From contig NZ_LGHL01000211.1 in NCBI RefSeq assembly GCF_001908205.1, positions 1 to 64,000 of the forward strand: a DNA stretch of 64,000 bases. The letters are read 5' to 3'. The stretch is from Bradyrhizobium sp. NAS80.1. GTDB lineage: Bacteria; Pseudomonadota; Alphaproteobacteria; Rhizobiales; Xanthobacteraceae. The position numbers were made by a program, and so were the translations under genes. The notes below the pieces were generated by a model. That model did no database searches. It was not told the origin of the DNA and was given only the letters and a program-made list of their open reading frames with translations. Shown here piece by piece: positions 34,160 to 44,423 of the stretch; position 1 is the stretch's first letter; each line of letters opens with the position of its first letter.

Positions 34160-35020
34160 TCACTTCGAAGCCACGGTCGTCTCCGCCGGCAAGCTCGCCA
34201 GCAGTGCCTGCAACGTCGACAGCGTGGAATGGTCCGCGACGCCATCGAGCCGCACCGGGCGGAAGTGGCGCTGGAAGGCGGTGATGACTTCCATCGTCGC
34301 AGCGTCGTATTTGCCGTTGAGGGGAACGCCGTAGCCGTATTTGGCGAGCGCCTGCTGCAGGCTCAGCACCTCGTCGCTGATGGTGCCGAGCATCAGGGTC
34401 TCGCCGCGCACGACCGGCGCGGGCGTCACCCAGTGACCGACGCCGGAATTGGCCAGCGAATGCCATGGAAACTTTTCGCCGGGGTCCTTCTTGCGGGCGG
34501 GCGCAACGTCGGAATGGCCGAGCACGCGGTGTGCCGGCACGTTGCGGCGAAGCATGATGCCGCGGCACAGCGCGATCACGGCGGCGATCTGGCGCAGCGG
34601 AAACTCCGGATAGCCCCAGTCATGGCCGCGATTGATGATCTCGATGCCGATCGAGCAGGAGTTGACGTCATCCTCGCCGGCCCAGGACGACACGCCGGCG
34701 TGCCAGGCGCGCTTGGCTTCGGGCACGCATTGCACGATGCGGCCGTCCTCCAGCACGACGTAATGCGCCGACACTTCGGTGCCCGCCGTGCACAGCCGTG
34801 CCAGCGCACCCTCGACATCGGGCATGCCGGTGTAGTGCAGCACGATCATGTCCGGCAGCCGTCCCTTGTTGCGCTCGCCATGATTCGGCGAGGGGATGAT
34901 GTCGGAGACGATCGAGGAATCCGGCTCGAACGTCCGCATGTTCGCCGCGGCCTTGGGAACCGGGAGAACGCGTTGACGCTTCGAATCAGATCCAGATGGT
35001 TTGGACGAACCAGACGACAT
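34160..35020 (-). CDS. N-acetylmuramoyl-L-alanine amidase with peptidoglycan-binding domain (AmiD type)
   Basis: A 286-residue protein. The amidase_2 domain holds the zinc ligands in MIVLHYTGM, HAGVSSW and HRVLGHSDVAPARKKDPG. Its C-terminal part (about 205-275) is a PG_binding_1 domain (LSLQQALAKYGYGVPLNGKY then FQRHFRP). It cleaves the amide between MurNAc and L-alanine. ATG 35020 starts a Ser/Lys-rich extension with no evident signal peptide; ATG 34939 (MRTFEPDSS) is a good alternative start. It is divergent from rsmH and the dcw cluster across 450 bp. Confidence 0.85.
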   Translation of the reverse strand: MSSGSSKPSGSDSKRQRVLPVPKAAANMRTFEPDSSIVSDIIPSPNHGERNKGRLPDMIVLHYTGMPDVEGALARLCTAGTEVSAHYVVLEDGRIVQCVPEAKRAWHAGVSSWAGEDDVNSCSIGIEIINRGHDWGYPEFPLRQIAAVIALCRGIMLRRNVPAHRVLGHSDVAPARKKDPGEKFPWHSLANSGVGHWVTPAPVVRGETLMLGTISDEVLSLQQALAKYGYGVPLNGKYDAATMEVITAFQRHFRPVRLDGVADHSTLSTLQALLASLPAETTVASK

Positions 35021-35471
35021 AGGCAGCTCAAGGCAGACAGGCAGACAGAAAGGGTAGCAAGCCCTTTTCTTTACTATTCCTTTACCCTCCCGCGTACGCA
35101 ATCGCGCGGCGCGGTTAACCAATGCATTTTGGCGCATGTGTGTGGATGCGGCATCACCGTTCCCGTCACCTTTTCGACTTGTAACGAGTCGATCAACGCT
35201 TTCTTAACGCTAAGGGCCGTTACTGAGACATGAAGAGCCGACCCGCGTCCGGAGGCGGCCAAAGCGTATTTTGGCTCGAAATCCCATGGCTGCCCGTCAA
35301 ATTCCACTGGGAACACTGGGTTTGCGGCCCGGGACGACCGGGCTTGGTAACCGTGCTGGACAAGGGTTGGGTCGTGGAACCGGCGCGACGTGTAATAATT
35401 CGAGGCGTTATGGGCTTGTTCGTCCCCGATCTCGCATGGGCGTCAGGCTGGGTGCTCGGCAGGCGTTTCGC
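35021..35471. other. Intergenic region between amidase and rsmH; no mraZ
   Basis: This gap is where mraZ usually precedes rsmH, but no MraZ-like frame is present. An 81-codon plus-strand frame at 35230-35475 has odd, Trp-rich composition and no ribosome site, so I did not call it. The region holds AT-richer patches, TTAACCAA at 35115-35122 (7 of 8 matches to the CtrA consensus TTAACCAT) and CTTAACGCTAAG near 35202-35213. It probably carries the rsmH promoter. Confidence 0.5.
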
Positions 35472-36461
35472 ATGAGCTCGGTTCCACACATCCCCGTTCT
35501 TGGCCGCGAGGCGGTCGACCATCTCGCTCCGCGCGAGGGCGGTATCTATGTCGACGCCACCTTCGGCGGCGGCGGTTACAGCCGCGCGATTCTCGATGTG
35601 CCGGGAACTCGTCTGATCGCGATCGATCGCGACCGCACCGCTATCGCTGGCGGTGCCGAGCTGGTCGAAGGTTCCGCAGGCCGGCTGACGCTGGTCGAGG
35701 ACCGCTTCTCCAATCTCGCCGAGGTTTGCGCGGCGCAGGGCGTCGATGCCGTCGACGGCGTCGTGATGGATGTCGGGGTGTCCTCGATGCAGCTCGACCA
35801 GGCCACTCGCGGCATTTCTTTCCGCCTCGACGGGCCGCTCGACATGCGGATGGGGCAGGCGGGGCCGACCGCCGCCGATGTCGTCGCGCGTGCCTCGGAA
35901 GGCGATCTCGCCGACATCATCTATCTCCTGGGTGAGGAGCGGCATTCGCGCCGCGTCGCCCGCGCCATCGTGGCGGACCGGCAGGAGACGCCGTTCACGA
36001 CCACGCGCGCGCTCGCCGATCTCGTCGCCAGGGTGGTTCGCTCGAAACCCGGGGACATTCACCCCGCGACGCGGACGTTCCAGGCCCTGCGCATCTTCGT
36101 CAACGAAGAGCTCGAGGAGCTCCAGACCGCGCTGGCCGCGGCCGAACGGGTGCTCAAGCCCGGCGGCCGCCTCGTTGTCGTCTCGTTCCATTCGCTCGAA
36201 GACCGCATCGTCAAGAATTTCCTCGCTGAACGTTCGAAGACCGGCGGCGGCTCGCGGCATCTGCCGGAAGTGGCGCAGGTTCCGCCAAGCTTCCAGCTGC
36301 TGACGCGGCGGCCCGTGATCGCGGGTGAGGACGAGGTCGCGCATAATCCACGCGCGCGCTCCGCAAAACTTCGTGCCGCCGAGCGCACCTGCGCGCCTGC
36401 GCATCACGACGGCGAGCCGTCACCCTGGCCAAAACTCTCCGACGTGATGAGGGGCGGCTAG
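35472..36461 (+). CDS. rsmH: 16S rRNA (cytosine1402-N4)-methyltransferase
   Basis: A 329-residue protein from ATG 35472. Family motifs: [34 protein letters not shown] (motif I), [32 protein letters not shown], and the C-terminal [19 protein letters not shown]. It methylates C1402 in 16S rRNA using SAM. Its position at the head of the dcw cluster is universal. It is followed by ftsL after 3 bp. The upstream frame to 35271 has no ribosome site and is not family-like. Confidence 0.96.
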   Translation: MSSVPHIPVLGREAVDHLAPREGGIYVDATFGGGGYSRAILDVPGTRLIAIDRDRTAIAGGAELVEGSAGRLTLVEDRFSNLAEVCAAQGVDAVDGVVMDVGVSSMQLDQATRGISFRLDGPLDMRMGQAGPTAADVVARASEGDLADIIYLLGEERHSRRVARAIVADRQETPFTTTRALADLVARVVRSKPGDIHPATRTFQALRIFVNEELEELQTALAAAERVLKPGGRLVVVSFHSLEDRIVKNFLAERSKTGGGSRHLPEVAQVPPSFQLLTRRPVIAGEDEVAHNPRARSAKLRAAERTCAPAHHDGEPSPWPKLSDVMRGG

Positions 36462-36464
36462 CGC

Positions 36465-36857
36465 ATGCGCATCGTCCACCTTCTCGTCATCGGCGCGCTG
36501 ATCTTCGCGGCCGCCTATGTCTACCGGATCAAGATGGAATCCACGGCGCGCGTGGAAAAAGTGCTGCGGCTGCATGCGGAGATCCGCGAGCAGCGCGATG
36601 CGATCGCCTCGCTGCGCTCCGAATGGGCCAAGCTAGATGCGCCCCTGCGCCTGCAAGGCCTGTCCGAGCGGCATCTGCGGCTCAAGCCGGTCAACGGCAC
36701 GCAATACGACTCGTTGAAGAACCTGCCCGAGCGTCCGCCGCGAATGTTCAGGCCGGGCGAGCCCGATCCGATCGGGGCCATGCTCAACACCATCGAAGCC
36801 GCGAGCGATCCGGATAGTGTGACGGGCTCCGTGCCTCAGCCCGAGGACAAGCAATGA
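36465..36857 (+). CDS. ftsL: Cell division protein FtsL
   Basis: A 130-residue bitopic protein: one N-terminal membrane segment (MRIVHLLVIGALIFAAAYVY) and a periplasmic coiled coil (EKVLRLHAEIREQRDAIASL). It works with FtsQ and FtsB to activate septal synthesis. FtsL is poorly conserved, so position between rsmH and ftsI is a major part of the call. The C-terminal 40 residues are Pro-rich. The stop overlaps the ftsI start (ATGA). Confidence 0.92.
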   Translation: MRIVHLLVIGALIFAAAYVYRIKMESTARVEKVLRLHAEIREQRDAIASLRSEWAKLDAPLRLQGLSERHLRLKPVNGTQYDSLKNLPERPPRMFRPGEPDPIGAMLNTIEAASDPDSVTGSVPQPEDKQ

Positions 36858-38608
36858 GCGCTCCGACTCCGGCCAAACCCACCGCGCGGCCAGCTGAGCC
36901 CTGGCGGCAGCGACTGATCCGCAGCCTGCTCTACGGGCGCAATGTCGATCGCGCCGCGAAGGCGCGCGCGCGCGTTGGCCTTGCGATGCTCGCCTTCGCC
37001 TCGGTCTACGCCCTGATCGGTGGCCGCCTCGTGATGTTCGCAATCGGCGCGGACGCCCACGGCGCGCGCCGTGCGGCGTCGCAGGAGGTGGTCGCGACCG
37101 CGCGGCCCGACATCGTCGACCGCAACGGCGCCATCCTCGCGACCGACGTCAAGGCTTCGAGCCTGTTCGGCGAGCCGCGCCGCATCATCGACAAGGACGA
37201 GGCGATCGAGCTTCTGACCGCCACCGTGCCCGACCTCGACGAGGCCGAGGTGCGCGAGCGCCTGTCGTCGCGCAAGGGGTTCGTCTGGCTGAAGCGCGAG
37301 ATCACGCCGAAACAGCAGCAGGACATTCACAAGCTCGGCATTCCCGGCATCGGCTTCCTGCGCGAGAACAAGCGCGTCTATCCGACCGGCAACGAGGTTG
37401 CCCACCTCATCGGTCTCGTCAACATCGACAACCAGGGCATCGCCGGCATTGAGAAGTGGCTCGACAATCAAGGGCTCGCCGACCTCCACCGCGCCGGCTT
37501 TGCCACCGACCGGCTACAAAAGCCGATCGAGCTCTCGGTCGATCTGCGCGTCGAACACGCGCTTCGCGACGAATTGTTGAAGGCTAAGGAGAAGTTCCAC
37601 GCCAAGGCGGCCTCCGGCATCGTCTCGAATGTGAAGACCGGCGAGATCGTGGCGATGGTCTCCCTGCCGGACTTCGATCCCAACAATCCGAAGGAAGCGC
37701 ACGACCCCGACCGCATCAACCGCCTGACGACGGGCGTCTACGAGATGGGCTCGACCTTCAAGGCGTTCACGCTGGCGATGGCGCTCGATTCTGGAAAGAT
37801 CAATCTAAACTCGTCGTGGGATGCGCGCGGAAACCTGCACTATGGCAAGTTCACCATCCACGACAGCCATCCGCTCGGACGCTTCATCAACACCAAGGAA
37901 GTGTTTACCTATTCGTCCAACATCGGCGCTGCACGGATCGCGCTCGGCCAGGGCGTGGAGGCGCACAAGGCGTTCCTCGCCAAGATGGGCCAGCTGACGC
38001 GGCTGCGCACCGAGCTGCCCGAGAGCGCGGCGCCGCTGATCCCGCGCCGCTGGAGTGAGCTGAACACGGTCACCGCCGCGTTCGGTCAGGGCCTCTCCGT
38101 CGCGCCGCTGCAGGCAGTGATGGGCATCAACGCCCTGGTGAACGGCGGCTACCTGATTCCGCCGACATTCATGAAGCGCAGCGAAGCGGAAGCGGCGGCG
38201 CTGGCCAAGCGCGTGATCAAACAGGACACCAGCGACAAGATGCGGTACCTGATGCGGCTCAATGCCGAAGTCGGTACCGCCAAGACCGCCGACATCAAGG
38301 GCTACTACGTCGGCGGCAAGACCGGTACGTCCGAGAAGGTCATCAACGGCCGCTATGCCAAGAAGCGCGTGCTCAACTCCTTCACGGCGGTCATGCCATG
38401 CGACGATCCGAAATATCACATCTTGATCATGCTGGACGAGCCGCAGGCGCTGCCTGAAACGCACGGTTTCATCACCTCGGGCTGGAACGCGGTGCCGACC
38501 GGCGGCAAGGTGATCGAGCGGATTGCGCCGCTTTTGGGCGTCGAACCGCGGTTTGACCTGCCGCCGTCCGACCGCCTTATTCTTGCAGCATCCAGGACAA
38601 CCCAGTAA
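36854..38608 (+). CDS. ftsI: Penicillin-binding protein 3 (FtsI), septal transpeptidase
   Basis: A 584-residue class B PBP. A short cytoplasmic tail and one membrane helix (about 40-60) are followed by the dimerisation region (RPDIVDRNGAILATDVKASS) and the transpeptidase domain. The active-site motifs are complete: STFK at 300-303, SSN at 354-356 and KTGT at 489-492. It crosslinks peptide stems at the septum with FtsW as its glycosyltransferase partner. It starts within the ftsL stop. Confidence 0.96.
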   Translation: MSAPTPAKPTARPAEPWRQRLIRSLLYGRNVDRAAKARARVGLAMLAFASVYALIGGRLVMFAIGADAHGARRAASQEVVATARPDIVDRNGAILATDVKASSLFGEPRRIIDKDEAIELLTATVPDLDEAEVRERLSSRKGFVWLKREITPKQQQDIHKLGIPGIGFLRENKRVYPTGNEVAHLIGLVNIDNQGIAGIEKWLDNQGLADLHRAGFATDRLQKPIELSVDLRVEHALRDELLKAKEKFHAKAASGIVSNVKTGEIVAMVSLPDFDPNNPKEAHDPDRINRLTTGVYEMGSTFKAFTLAMALDSGKINLNSSWDARGNLHYGKFTIHDSHPLGRFINTKEVFTYSSNIGAARIALGQGVEAHKAFLAKMGQLTRLRTELPESAAPLIPRRWSELNTVTAAFGQGLSVAPLQAVMGINALVNGGYLIPPTFMKRSEAEAAALAKRVIKQDTSDKMRYLMRLNAEVGTAKTADIKGYYVGGKTGTSEKVINGRYAKKRVLNSFTAVMPCDDPKYHILIMLDEPQALPETHGFITSGWNAVPTGGKVIERIAPLLGVEPRFDLPPSDRLILAASRTTQ

Positions 38609-38691
38609 TCAACGGGGTAGGCCATTGCCGCTGCTGAGTCGGATTTTTCCGAAGGTTCGGCTCTCCGGCGCGGCATGTCGACTGGAAGACC

Positions 38692-40149
38692 ATGAAGCTG
38701 CGTGACGTCCTAGGCAATGATGCCGCAATCGAGCCCGCTGCCGCGGCGCTCGAGGTGACGGGGATTGCGCTCGACAGCCGCGTGGTCAAGCCGGGCGATC
38801 TGTTCTTCGCACTCGCGGGCAGCAAGACCGACGGCGCGCGCTTCATCGATGCCGCGATTGCCGCCGGTGCGGTCGCGGTGGTCGGCGACCATGCGCCCGC
38901 GGGAGCCGCGGTGCCGTTTGTCGCCGTCGCCAATCCGCGCCGCTCGCTGGCGCTGGCCGCGGCGAGATTCTTCCCTGCGCAGCCTGCAACCATCGCCGCG
39001 GTGACCGGCACCAGCGGCAAGACTTCGGTGGCTGCGTTCACGCGCCAGATCTGGGAGCGGCTTGGCCATGCCTCGGCCAGCATTGGAACCATCGGCCTCG
39101 TCTCGCCGAAGCGTACCGTCTATGGCTCATTGACGACACCCGATCCGATCGCGCTGCACCGGCAGCTCGATGAGATCGCGCGCGAGGGCGTGACGCATCT
39201 CGCCTTTGAGGCGTCCTCGCACGGGCTCGACCAGTATCGCCTCGACGGCGTGCGTGTCTCCGCCGGCGGCTTCACCAATCTCACGCGCGATCACATGGAT
39301 TACCATCCGACCGTCGCGCATTATCTCGCCGCAAAACTCCGTCTGTTCCGCGAATTGGTCCAGTCGGGCGGCCCAGCTGTGATCTCGGCCGATCATGATT
39401 GTTCGGCGGAGGCGATCGAGGCGGCGACATCGCGCGGCCTGCGCGTGATGGCGGTGGGCCGCAATGGCGACGGCGCAGGCGAGGGCATCCGTCTTGCCAG
39501 CGCCGAGGTCGAAGGTTTTTCGCAAGTGCTCGCGGTCGAGCATCGCGGCAAGCGCCATGCGATCCGGCTGCCGCTGGTCGGGGAGTTCCAGATCGAGAAC
39601 GCGCTGGTGTCGGCCGGTCTTGCGATCGGCACCGGTAGCGATGCCGCCAATGTATTTGCGAGCCTCGAGCATCTCGAGGGTGCGAAAGGTCGGCTCGAGC
39701 GTGTTGGCGAGCGCAATGGCGCGCCGATCTTCGTCGACTACGCGCACAAGCCGGATGCGCTGGCGAAGGCGCTGCAGGCGCTGCGACCCTACGCCAAGCG
39801 CAGGCTGGTCGTCGTGTTCGGCGCCGGCGGCGATCGCGATGCCGGCAAGCGTCCGATCATGGGTGAGATCGCGGCGGAGAATGCCGACGGCGTCATCATC
39901 ACCGACGACAATCCGCGCAGCGAGAAGCCGGAAGCCGTTCGCGCCGCGATCCTTGCGACCGCCAAGGGCGCCAGGGAAATCGGCGACCGTGCCGCAGCGA
40001 TTCGCGCCGCGATCGAGGAATTGGAAGAGGGCGATGCGCTGCTGATCGCCGGCAAGGGACATGAGACCGGGCAGATCGTCGGCAGCCAGGTGCTGCCCTT
40101 CAGTGATCACGAGGCGGTCGCCGCCGCATTAGCGTCGAGGATTGCATGA
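38692..40149 (+). CDS. murE: UDP-MurNAc-tripeptide synthetase (meso-DAP adding)
   Basis: A 485-residue Mur ligase. ATP-binding AAVTGTSGKTSVAAFTRQIW, LAFEASSHGLDQYRLDGV, and the amino-acid specificity motif DNPR in TDDNPRSEKPE, which selects meso-diaminopimelate. It adds the third residue to UDP-MurNAc-L-Ala-D-Glu in the cytoplasm. The stop overlaps murF by 4 bases (ATGA). Confidence 0.96.
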   Translation: MKLRDVLGNDAAIEPAAAALEVTGIALDSRVVKPGDLFFALAGSKTDGARFIDAAIAAGAVAVVGDHAPAGAAVPFVAVANPRRSLALAAARFFPAQPATIAAVTGTSGKTSVAAFTRQIWERLGHASASIGTIGLVSPKRTVYGSLTTPDPIALHRQLDEIAREGVTHLAFEASSHGLDQYRLDGVRVSAGGFTNLTRDHMDYHPTVAHYLAAKLRLFRELVQSGGPAVISADHDCSAEAIEAATSRGLRVMAVGRNGDGAGEGIRLASAEVEGFSQVLAVEHRGKRHAIRLPLVGEFQIENALVSAGLAIGTGSDAANVFASLEHLEGAKGRLERVGERNGAPIFVDYAHKPDALAKALQALRPYAKRRLVVVFGAGGDRDAGKRPIMGEIAAENADGVIITDDNPRSEKPEAVRAAILATAKGAREIGDRAAAIRAAIEELEEGDALLIAGKGHETGQIVGSQVLPFSDHEAVAAALASRIA

Positions 40150-41525
40150 GCGCGCCGATATGGACCGTTGCCGAAGTGGCGCGAGCGCTTGGCGCTGCCG
40201 GATCGTTCCCGGACACGCCGGTCGAGTTCGTTACCCAGGACAGCCGTCTGATAAAGCCGGGCAGCCTGTTCGTCGCGCTGAGCGGCACGCCGAGCGGTGG
40301 CTTCATCTCGGCCTTCGCCAGCGCGCGTGACGGCTGGGAGTTCGCGGACAAGGCCGAAGCGTCAGGGGCGGTCGCGATGATCGTGCCGCACGAGATCGCC
40401 GGCATTCGAATCCCGCAGATCGTCGTGAAGGACACGTTGATCGATGGTCTCTGGGGCCTCGCCCGCGCCGCCCGGGCGCGCTTCAACGGACCGGTGATCG
40501 GGCTCACCGGCAGTGCCGGCAAGACCAGCACCAAGGAATTTCTGGCCGCCTATCCGAATGCCTATGCGAGCCCGTCGAGCTTCAACAATTTCTGGGGCGT
40601 GCCGCTGACGCTCTGCAACGCGCGGCCTGATGCCAGCCTCTGGGTCGTCGAGATGGGCATGAACCAGACCGGCGAGATCGCACGGCTCAGCGAGCTGACG
40701 CGGCCGACGGTTGCGCTCGTCGTCAACGTCCAGCCCGTGCATCTGGAGAAGCTCGGCTCGCTCGAAGCCATCAGGCACGAAAAGGTGTCGATCGCGCTCG
40801 GCCTGCCCGAGGACGGCGTGCTGGTGCTGCCGGCCGGGATCAAGGCGGCCGAATGGAAAGGCAAGGTCGTGCGCTTCGGCGAGCATGCCGAAGTGCACGA
40901 GGTCAAGCACGCGCCGCATGGCGACAGCTGGCAGGTCGTGGCTCGGGTCGGCAAGAAGGAGATCGCGTTCAGCCTGACGCCGGGGGCACCGCATCGGGTG
41001 CAGAACGCGCTGGCCGCGCTCGCCGCGATCCGCGCGGCGAACCTCGATGCCGCGACGCTCGCGATCAAGCTCGACCGGGTCGGCATTATGACCGGCCGCG
41101 GCGTCGAGCAGGCGGTCGGCGGCGTCACCGTGATCGACGATAGTTTCAACGGCAATCCGGCCAGTGTCGCTGCTGCGCTGCAAAGCCTGCAGGCGCGCAA
41201 CGTGACCGACGGCCGCCGCATTGCGGTGCTCGGCGACATGCTGGAACTGGGCGACGACGCGCCAAGCTACCACACCGGCCTCGCCAGGCATCTCGACGGC
41301 ATCGACGGCGTCTACTGCGTCGGGCCGTTGATGCGCCACCTCTATGACGTGCTGCCCGCCGGCAAGGGCCTCGGCTGGCACGACGATCCCGCCACGCTGA
41401 AGCCGGGTGAGGTCGCAAATCTGCTGAAGTCTGGCGATGTCGTGGTTGTCAAGGGCAGCAAAAAGATGTTCTGGGTCAACAAGTTTGTGCCGGGCCTAGT
41501 GGCCGCCTTGCAGGCAAAGGCGTAA
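40146..41525 (+). CDS. murF: UDP-MurNAc-tripeptide-D-Ala-D-Ala ligase
   Basis: A 459-residue Mur ligase. The ATP motif is VIGLTGSAGKTSTKEFLAAY; downstream are SFNNFWGVPLTLC and WVVEMGMNQTGEIARLSELT, typical of MurF, and VIDDSFNGNPASVAAALQSL. It adds D-Ala-D-Ala, made by the downstream ddl product, to complete the pentapeptide. Starts in the murE stop. A 192-bp gap with a small candidate ORF separates it from mraY. Confidence 0.96.
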   Translation: MSAPIWTVAEVARALGAAGSFPDTPVEFVTQDSRLIKPGSLFVALSGTPSGGFISAFASARDGWEFADKAEASGAVAMIVPHEIAGIRIPQIVVKDTLIDGLWGLARAARARFNGPVIGLTGSAGKTSTKEFLAAYPNAYASPSSFNNFWGVPLTLCNARPDASLWVVEMGMNQTGEIARLSELTRPTVALVVNVQPVHLEKLGSLEAIRHEKVSIALGLPEDGVLVLPAGIKAAEWKGKVVRFGEHAEVHEVKHAPHGDSWQVVARVGKKEIAFSLTPGAPHRVQNALAALAAIRAANLDAATLAIKLDRVGIMTGRGVEQAVGGVTVIDDSFNGNPASVAAALQSLQARNVTDGRRIAVLGDMLELGDDAPSYHTGLARHLDGIDGVYCVGPLMRHLYDVLPAGKGLGWHDDPATLKPGEVANLLKSGDVVVVKGSKKMFWVNKFVPGLVAALQAKA

Positions 41526-41621
41526 ACTGCTTGGAAGGCGCTGTTCCCGAATCCCACCCTTTGCGGCGCGAAGCCGACCGGTTTCATAGAGGTCGCCTGG
41601 CCCCGTGATGAAGACCAGCGA

Positions 41622-41717
41622 ATGCGCGTGAGGCACGTTGAGGCCAAGGTCGATGCCAAGATCAATGCGAAGATCGAGACCAGGGCCGCGTACGAAAGGC
41701 GCCATAGGACCGTCTGA
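41622..41717 (+). CDS. 31-codon candidate ORF abutting mraY
   Basis: ATG 41622 to TGA 41717, the stop directly touching the mraY start ATG 41718. The peptide, MRVRHVEAKVDAKINAKIET followed by RAAYERRHRTV, is basic and helical. No ribosome site is seen for it. The abutting stop/start would allow translational coupling to mraY; alternatively it is a chance frame in the 192-bp gap. Confidence 0.25.
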   Translation: MRVRHVEAKVDAKINAKIETRAAYERRHRTV

Positions 41718-42821
41718 ATGTTTTACTGGCTGATCGAGCTCTCCAACACATTTCCGGGTTACGGTGCAGTTCGCACCGTTCTGAACGTCTTCCGCTACAT
41801 CACCTTCCGCACCGGCGGCGCCGTCGTCACCGGCGCGCTCTTCGTGTTCCTGTTCGGACCCTGGATCATCGACCATCTGCGCATCCGCCAGGGCAAGGGC
41901 CAGCCGATCCGCGCCGATGGCCCGCAATCGCATCTTGCCAAGAAGGGCACGCCCACCATGGGCGGGCTGATGATCCTGTCGGGCCTCACGGTCGGCACGG
42001 TGCTGTGGGCCAATCCGCTCAACCCCTACGTCTGGATCGTGCTCGCGGTGACGCTCGGCTTCGGCTTCGTCGGCTTCTATGACGACTATCTCAAGGTGAC
42101 CAAGCAGACCACGAGCGGGTTCGGCGGCAAGCTTCGCCTGCTGATCGAGGCGGCCATCGCGCTCGTCGCCTGCTATGCGCTGGTGCGGCTGAATCGCGAT
42201 CCCGCGTCGACTGCGCTGACGATTCCCTTCCTCAAGGACACCGTGCTGCATTTCGGCTGGTTCTTCGTCGTCTTCGGTGCCTTCGTCATCGTCGGGGCCG
42301 GCAATGCGGTGAATCTTACCGATGGCCTCGACGGTCTTGCCATCGTGCCGGTGATGATCGCGACCGCGAGCTTTGCGATGATCGCCTATCTCGCCGGCAA
42401 CGCGGTGTTCGCCGACTACCTCCAGATCAAATATGTCGCCGGCACCGGCGAGCTCGCGGTGCTTTGCGGCGCGCTGCTGGGCGCAGGCCTCGGCTTCCTC
42501 TGGTTCAACGCGCCGCCGGCCTCGATCTTCATGGGCGACACCGGTTCGCTCGCGCTCGGCGGCATGCTTGGCGCGATCGCGGTCGCGGTAAAGCACGAGA
42601 TCGTGCTTGCGGTGATCGGCGGCCTGTTCGTGCTGGAGGCTGTTTCCGTCATCGTGCAGGTGGTGTCGTTCAAGCTCACGGGCAAGCGCATCTTCCGGAT
42701 GGCGCCGATCCACCACCATTTCGAGCAGCTCGGCTGGACCGAGCCGCAGATCGTGATCCGCTTCTGGATCATCTCGGTGATGCTGGCGCTCGCCGGCCTG
42801 TCGACGCTCAAGCTGCGGTAA
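41718..42821 (+). CDS. mraY: Phospho-MurNAc-pentapeptide-transferase
   Basis: A 367-residue protein with ten predicted membrane helices. Characteristic motifs: [13 protein letters not shown], then [13 protein letters not shown] (catalytic Asp pair), [13 protein letters not shown] (a further catalytic Asp), and [19 protein letters not shown] (the HHH segment). It transfers phospho-MurNAc-pentapeptide to undecaprenyl phosphate to form lipid I at the inner membrane. murD follows 10 bp later. Confidence 0.97.
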   Translation: MFYWLIELSNTFPGYGAVRTVLNVFRYITFRTGGAVVTGALFVFLFGPWIIDHLRIRQGKGQPIRADGPQSHLAKKGTPTMGGLMILSGLTVGTVLWANPLNPYVWIVLAVTLGFGFVGFYDDYLKVTKQTTSGFGGKLRLLIEAAIALVACYALVRLNRDPASTALTIPFLKDTVLHFGWFFVVFGAFVIVGAGNAVNLTDGLDGLAIVPVMIATASFAMIAYLAGNAVFADYLQIKYVAGTGELAVLCGALLGAGLGFLWFNAPPASIFMGDTGSLALGGMLGAIAVAVKHEIVLAVIGGLFVLEAVSVIVQVVSFKLTGKRIFRMAPIHHHFEQLGWTEPQIVIRFWIISVMLALAGLSTLKLR

Positions 42822-42831
42822 CGGTTACCCC

Positions 42832-44232
42832 ATGATTCCCGTCACTTCCTTCGCCGGCAAAACGGTCGCGGTGTTCGGCCTTGGCGGCTCGGGGCTCGCC
42901 TCCTGTCACGCTTTGAAGGCCGGCGGCGCCGAGGTGATCGCCGCCGACGACAATGCAGAGAATGTCGCCAAGGCGGCGCAGGCGGGCTTCATCACCGCGG
43001 ATCTGCGCAACGTCTCCTGGACGAATTTTGCTGCCCTCGTGCTCGCGCCCGGCGTACCGCTGACCCATCCGGTGCAGCACTGGAGCGTGCTGAAAGCGCG
43101 CGAGGCCGGTGTCGAGGTGATCGGCGACATCGAGCTGTTCTGCCGCGAGCGGCGGCGGCATGCGCCGAACGCGCCGTTCGTTGCGATCACCGGCACCAAC
43201 GGCAAGTCGACCACGACGGCGCTGATCGCGCATCTGACCAAAGTTGCCGGCTACGACACCCAGATGGGCGGCAATATCGGCACTGCGATCCTGTCGCTGG
43301 AGCCGCCGCGCATGGGCCGTGTCCACGTCATCGAGATGTCATCCTACCAGATCGACCTCACGCCGTCGCTCGATCCCTCTGTCGGCATCCTGCTCAATGT
43401 CGGCGAGGACCACATCGACCGTCATGGCACGATCGAGCACTACGCCGCGGTGAAGGAGCGCCTCGTCGCCGGTGTCCAGGCAGGTGGTACTGCGATCGTC
43501 GGCGTCGACGACGGCTGGTGCCGTAACATCGCCGACCGTCTCGACCGCGCCGGCAAGAAGGTCGAGCGCATCTCGGTCCGGAATCCGCTGGCGAGCGGCA
43601 TCTATGTCGAGCATGGCACCATCGTGCGCGCCTCGGGCGGCGCCCGCAGCGAAGTCGCCATGCTCGGCGGCATCGGCTCGCTGCGCGGCCAGCACAATGC
43701 GCAGAACGCGGCCTGCGCCGCCGCCGCCGCGCTTGCAATGGGTATCAGCCTTGATGTGCTGCAGAACGGCCTGCGCAGCTTTCCGGGCCTCGCGCACCGC
43801 ATGGAGCAGGTCGGCCGCCGCGGCAACGTGCTGTTCGTCAACGACTCCAAGGGCACCAACGCGGACGCCACCGCGCATGCGCTGTCCTCCTTCGCCGACA
43901 TCTTCTGGATCGCCGGCGGCAAGCCGAAGGCGGGCGGCATCACGGGCCTCACCGGCTTCTTCCCGCGCATCCGCAAGGCTTATCTGATCGGCGAGGCCGC
44001 GCAGGAGTTTTCCGGCACGCTCGGCACGCAGGTGGCGCACGAGATCAGCCAGACGCTCGATGTTGCGGTCGAGCACGCCGCATGCGATGCGGAAGCTTCA
44101 GGCTTGACCGACACGGTCGTGCTGCTGTCGCCGGCCTGCGCCTCCTTCGACCAATACCGCAATTTCGAAATCCGCGGCGCTGCGTTTCGCGATCTGGTGC
44201 AGGCGCTGCCGGGTGTGAAGCCGGTGGTGTGA
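42832..44232 (+). CDS. murD: UDP-MurNAc-L-alanine:D-glutamate ligase
   Basis: A 466-residue Mur ligase. N-terminal Rossmann-type [23 protein letters not shown] motif [40 protein letters not shown] and [16 protein letters not shown]. It adds D-glutamate to UDP-MurNAc-L-Ala. A palindromic repeat lies between this gene and ftsW. Confidence 0.96.
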   Translation: MIPVTSFAGKTVAVFGLGGSGLASCHALKAGGAEVIAADDNAENVAKAAQAGFITADLRNVSWTNFAALVLAPGVPLTHPVQHWSVLKAREAGVEVIGDIELFCRERRRHAPNAPFVAITGTNGKSTTTALIAHLTKVAGYDTQMGGNIGTAILSLEPPRMGRVHVIEMSSYQIDLTPSLDPSVGILLNVGEDHIDRHGTIEHYAAVKERLVAGVQAGGTAIVGVDDGWCRNIADRLDRAGKKVERISVRNPLASGIYVEHGTIVRASGGARSEVAMLGGIGSLRGQHNAQNAACAAAAALAMGISLDVLQNGLRSFPGLAHRMEQVGRRGNVLFVNDSKGTNADATAHALSSFADIFWIAGGKPKAGGITGLTGFFPRIRKAYLIGEAAQEFSGTLGTQVAHEISQTLDVAVEHAACDAEASGLTDTVVLLSPACASFDQYRNFEIRGAAFRDLVQALPGVKPVV

Positions 44233-44235
44233 AAC

Positions 44236-44337
44236 TCTCGTGCCCCGGACGTAGCGCAGCGCCGGGGCCCATTGCGGTTCGTGGGCCCCGGCTCTGCAGA
44301 GCGTCACTTCGTGCCGCACCGCGTCCGGGACACGAGA
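44236..44337. repeat. Palindromic repeat between murD and ftsW
   Basis: Arms CTCGTGCCCCGGAC and GTCCGGGACACGAG are near complements, with inner GGGGCCCA / TGGGCCCC pairing. A related copy lies at 59329-59436. In the dcw transcript it would form a large hairpin just upstream of ftsW. Confidence 0.85.
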
Positions 44338-44360
44338 CTCTTCAAAACTTGAACGATTCA

Positions 44361-44376
44361 TTAACCTCCCGGTAAC
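44361..44376 (+). promoter_or_regulatory. CtrA-like box upstream of ftsW
   Basis: TTAA-N7-GTAAC matches the CtrA consensus TTAA-N7-TTAAC with one mismatch. It lies 48 bp upstream of the ftsW start, just past the repeat. It is a candidate binding site for a cell-cycle regulator, by analogy with Caulobacter only. Confidence 0.35.
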
Positions 44377-44423
44377 CAACCTCGGCGACCAATGGTCGGA
44401 CCTCTGTCCGAAAGCGGCCGCCC

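Noticed and set aside
35308-35320. Two TGGG elements upstream of rsmH as a MraZ box
   Set aside because: MraZ boxes need three or more TGGGN repeats at 10-bp spacing; here there are two, 9 bp apart.
35230-35475. 81-codon frame just upstream of rsmH, considered as a mraZ remnant
   Set aside because: No MraZ similarity, odd Trp/Val/Gly-rich composition and no ribosome site.
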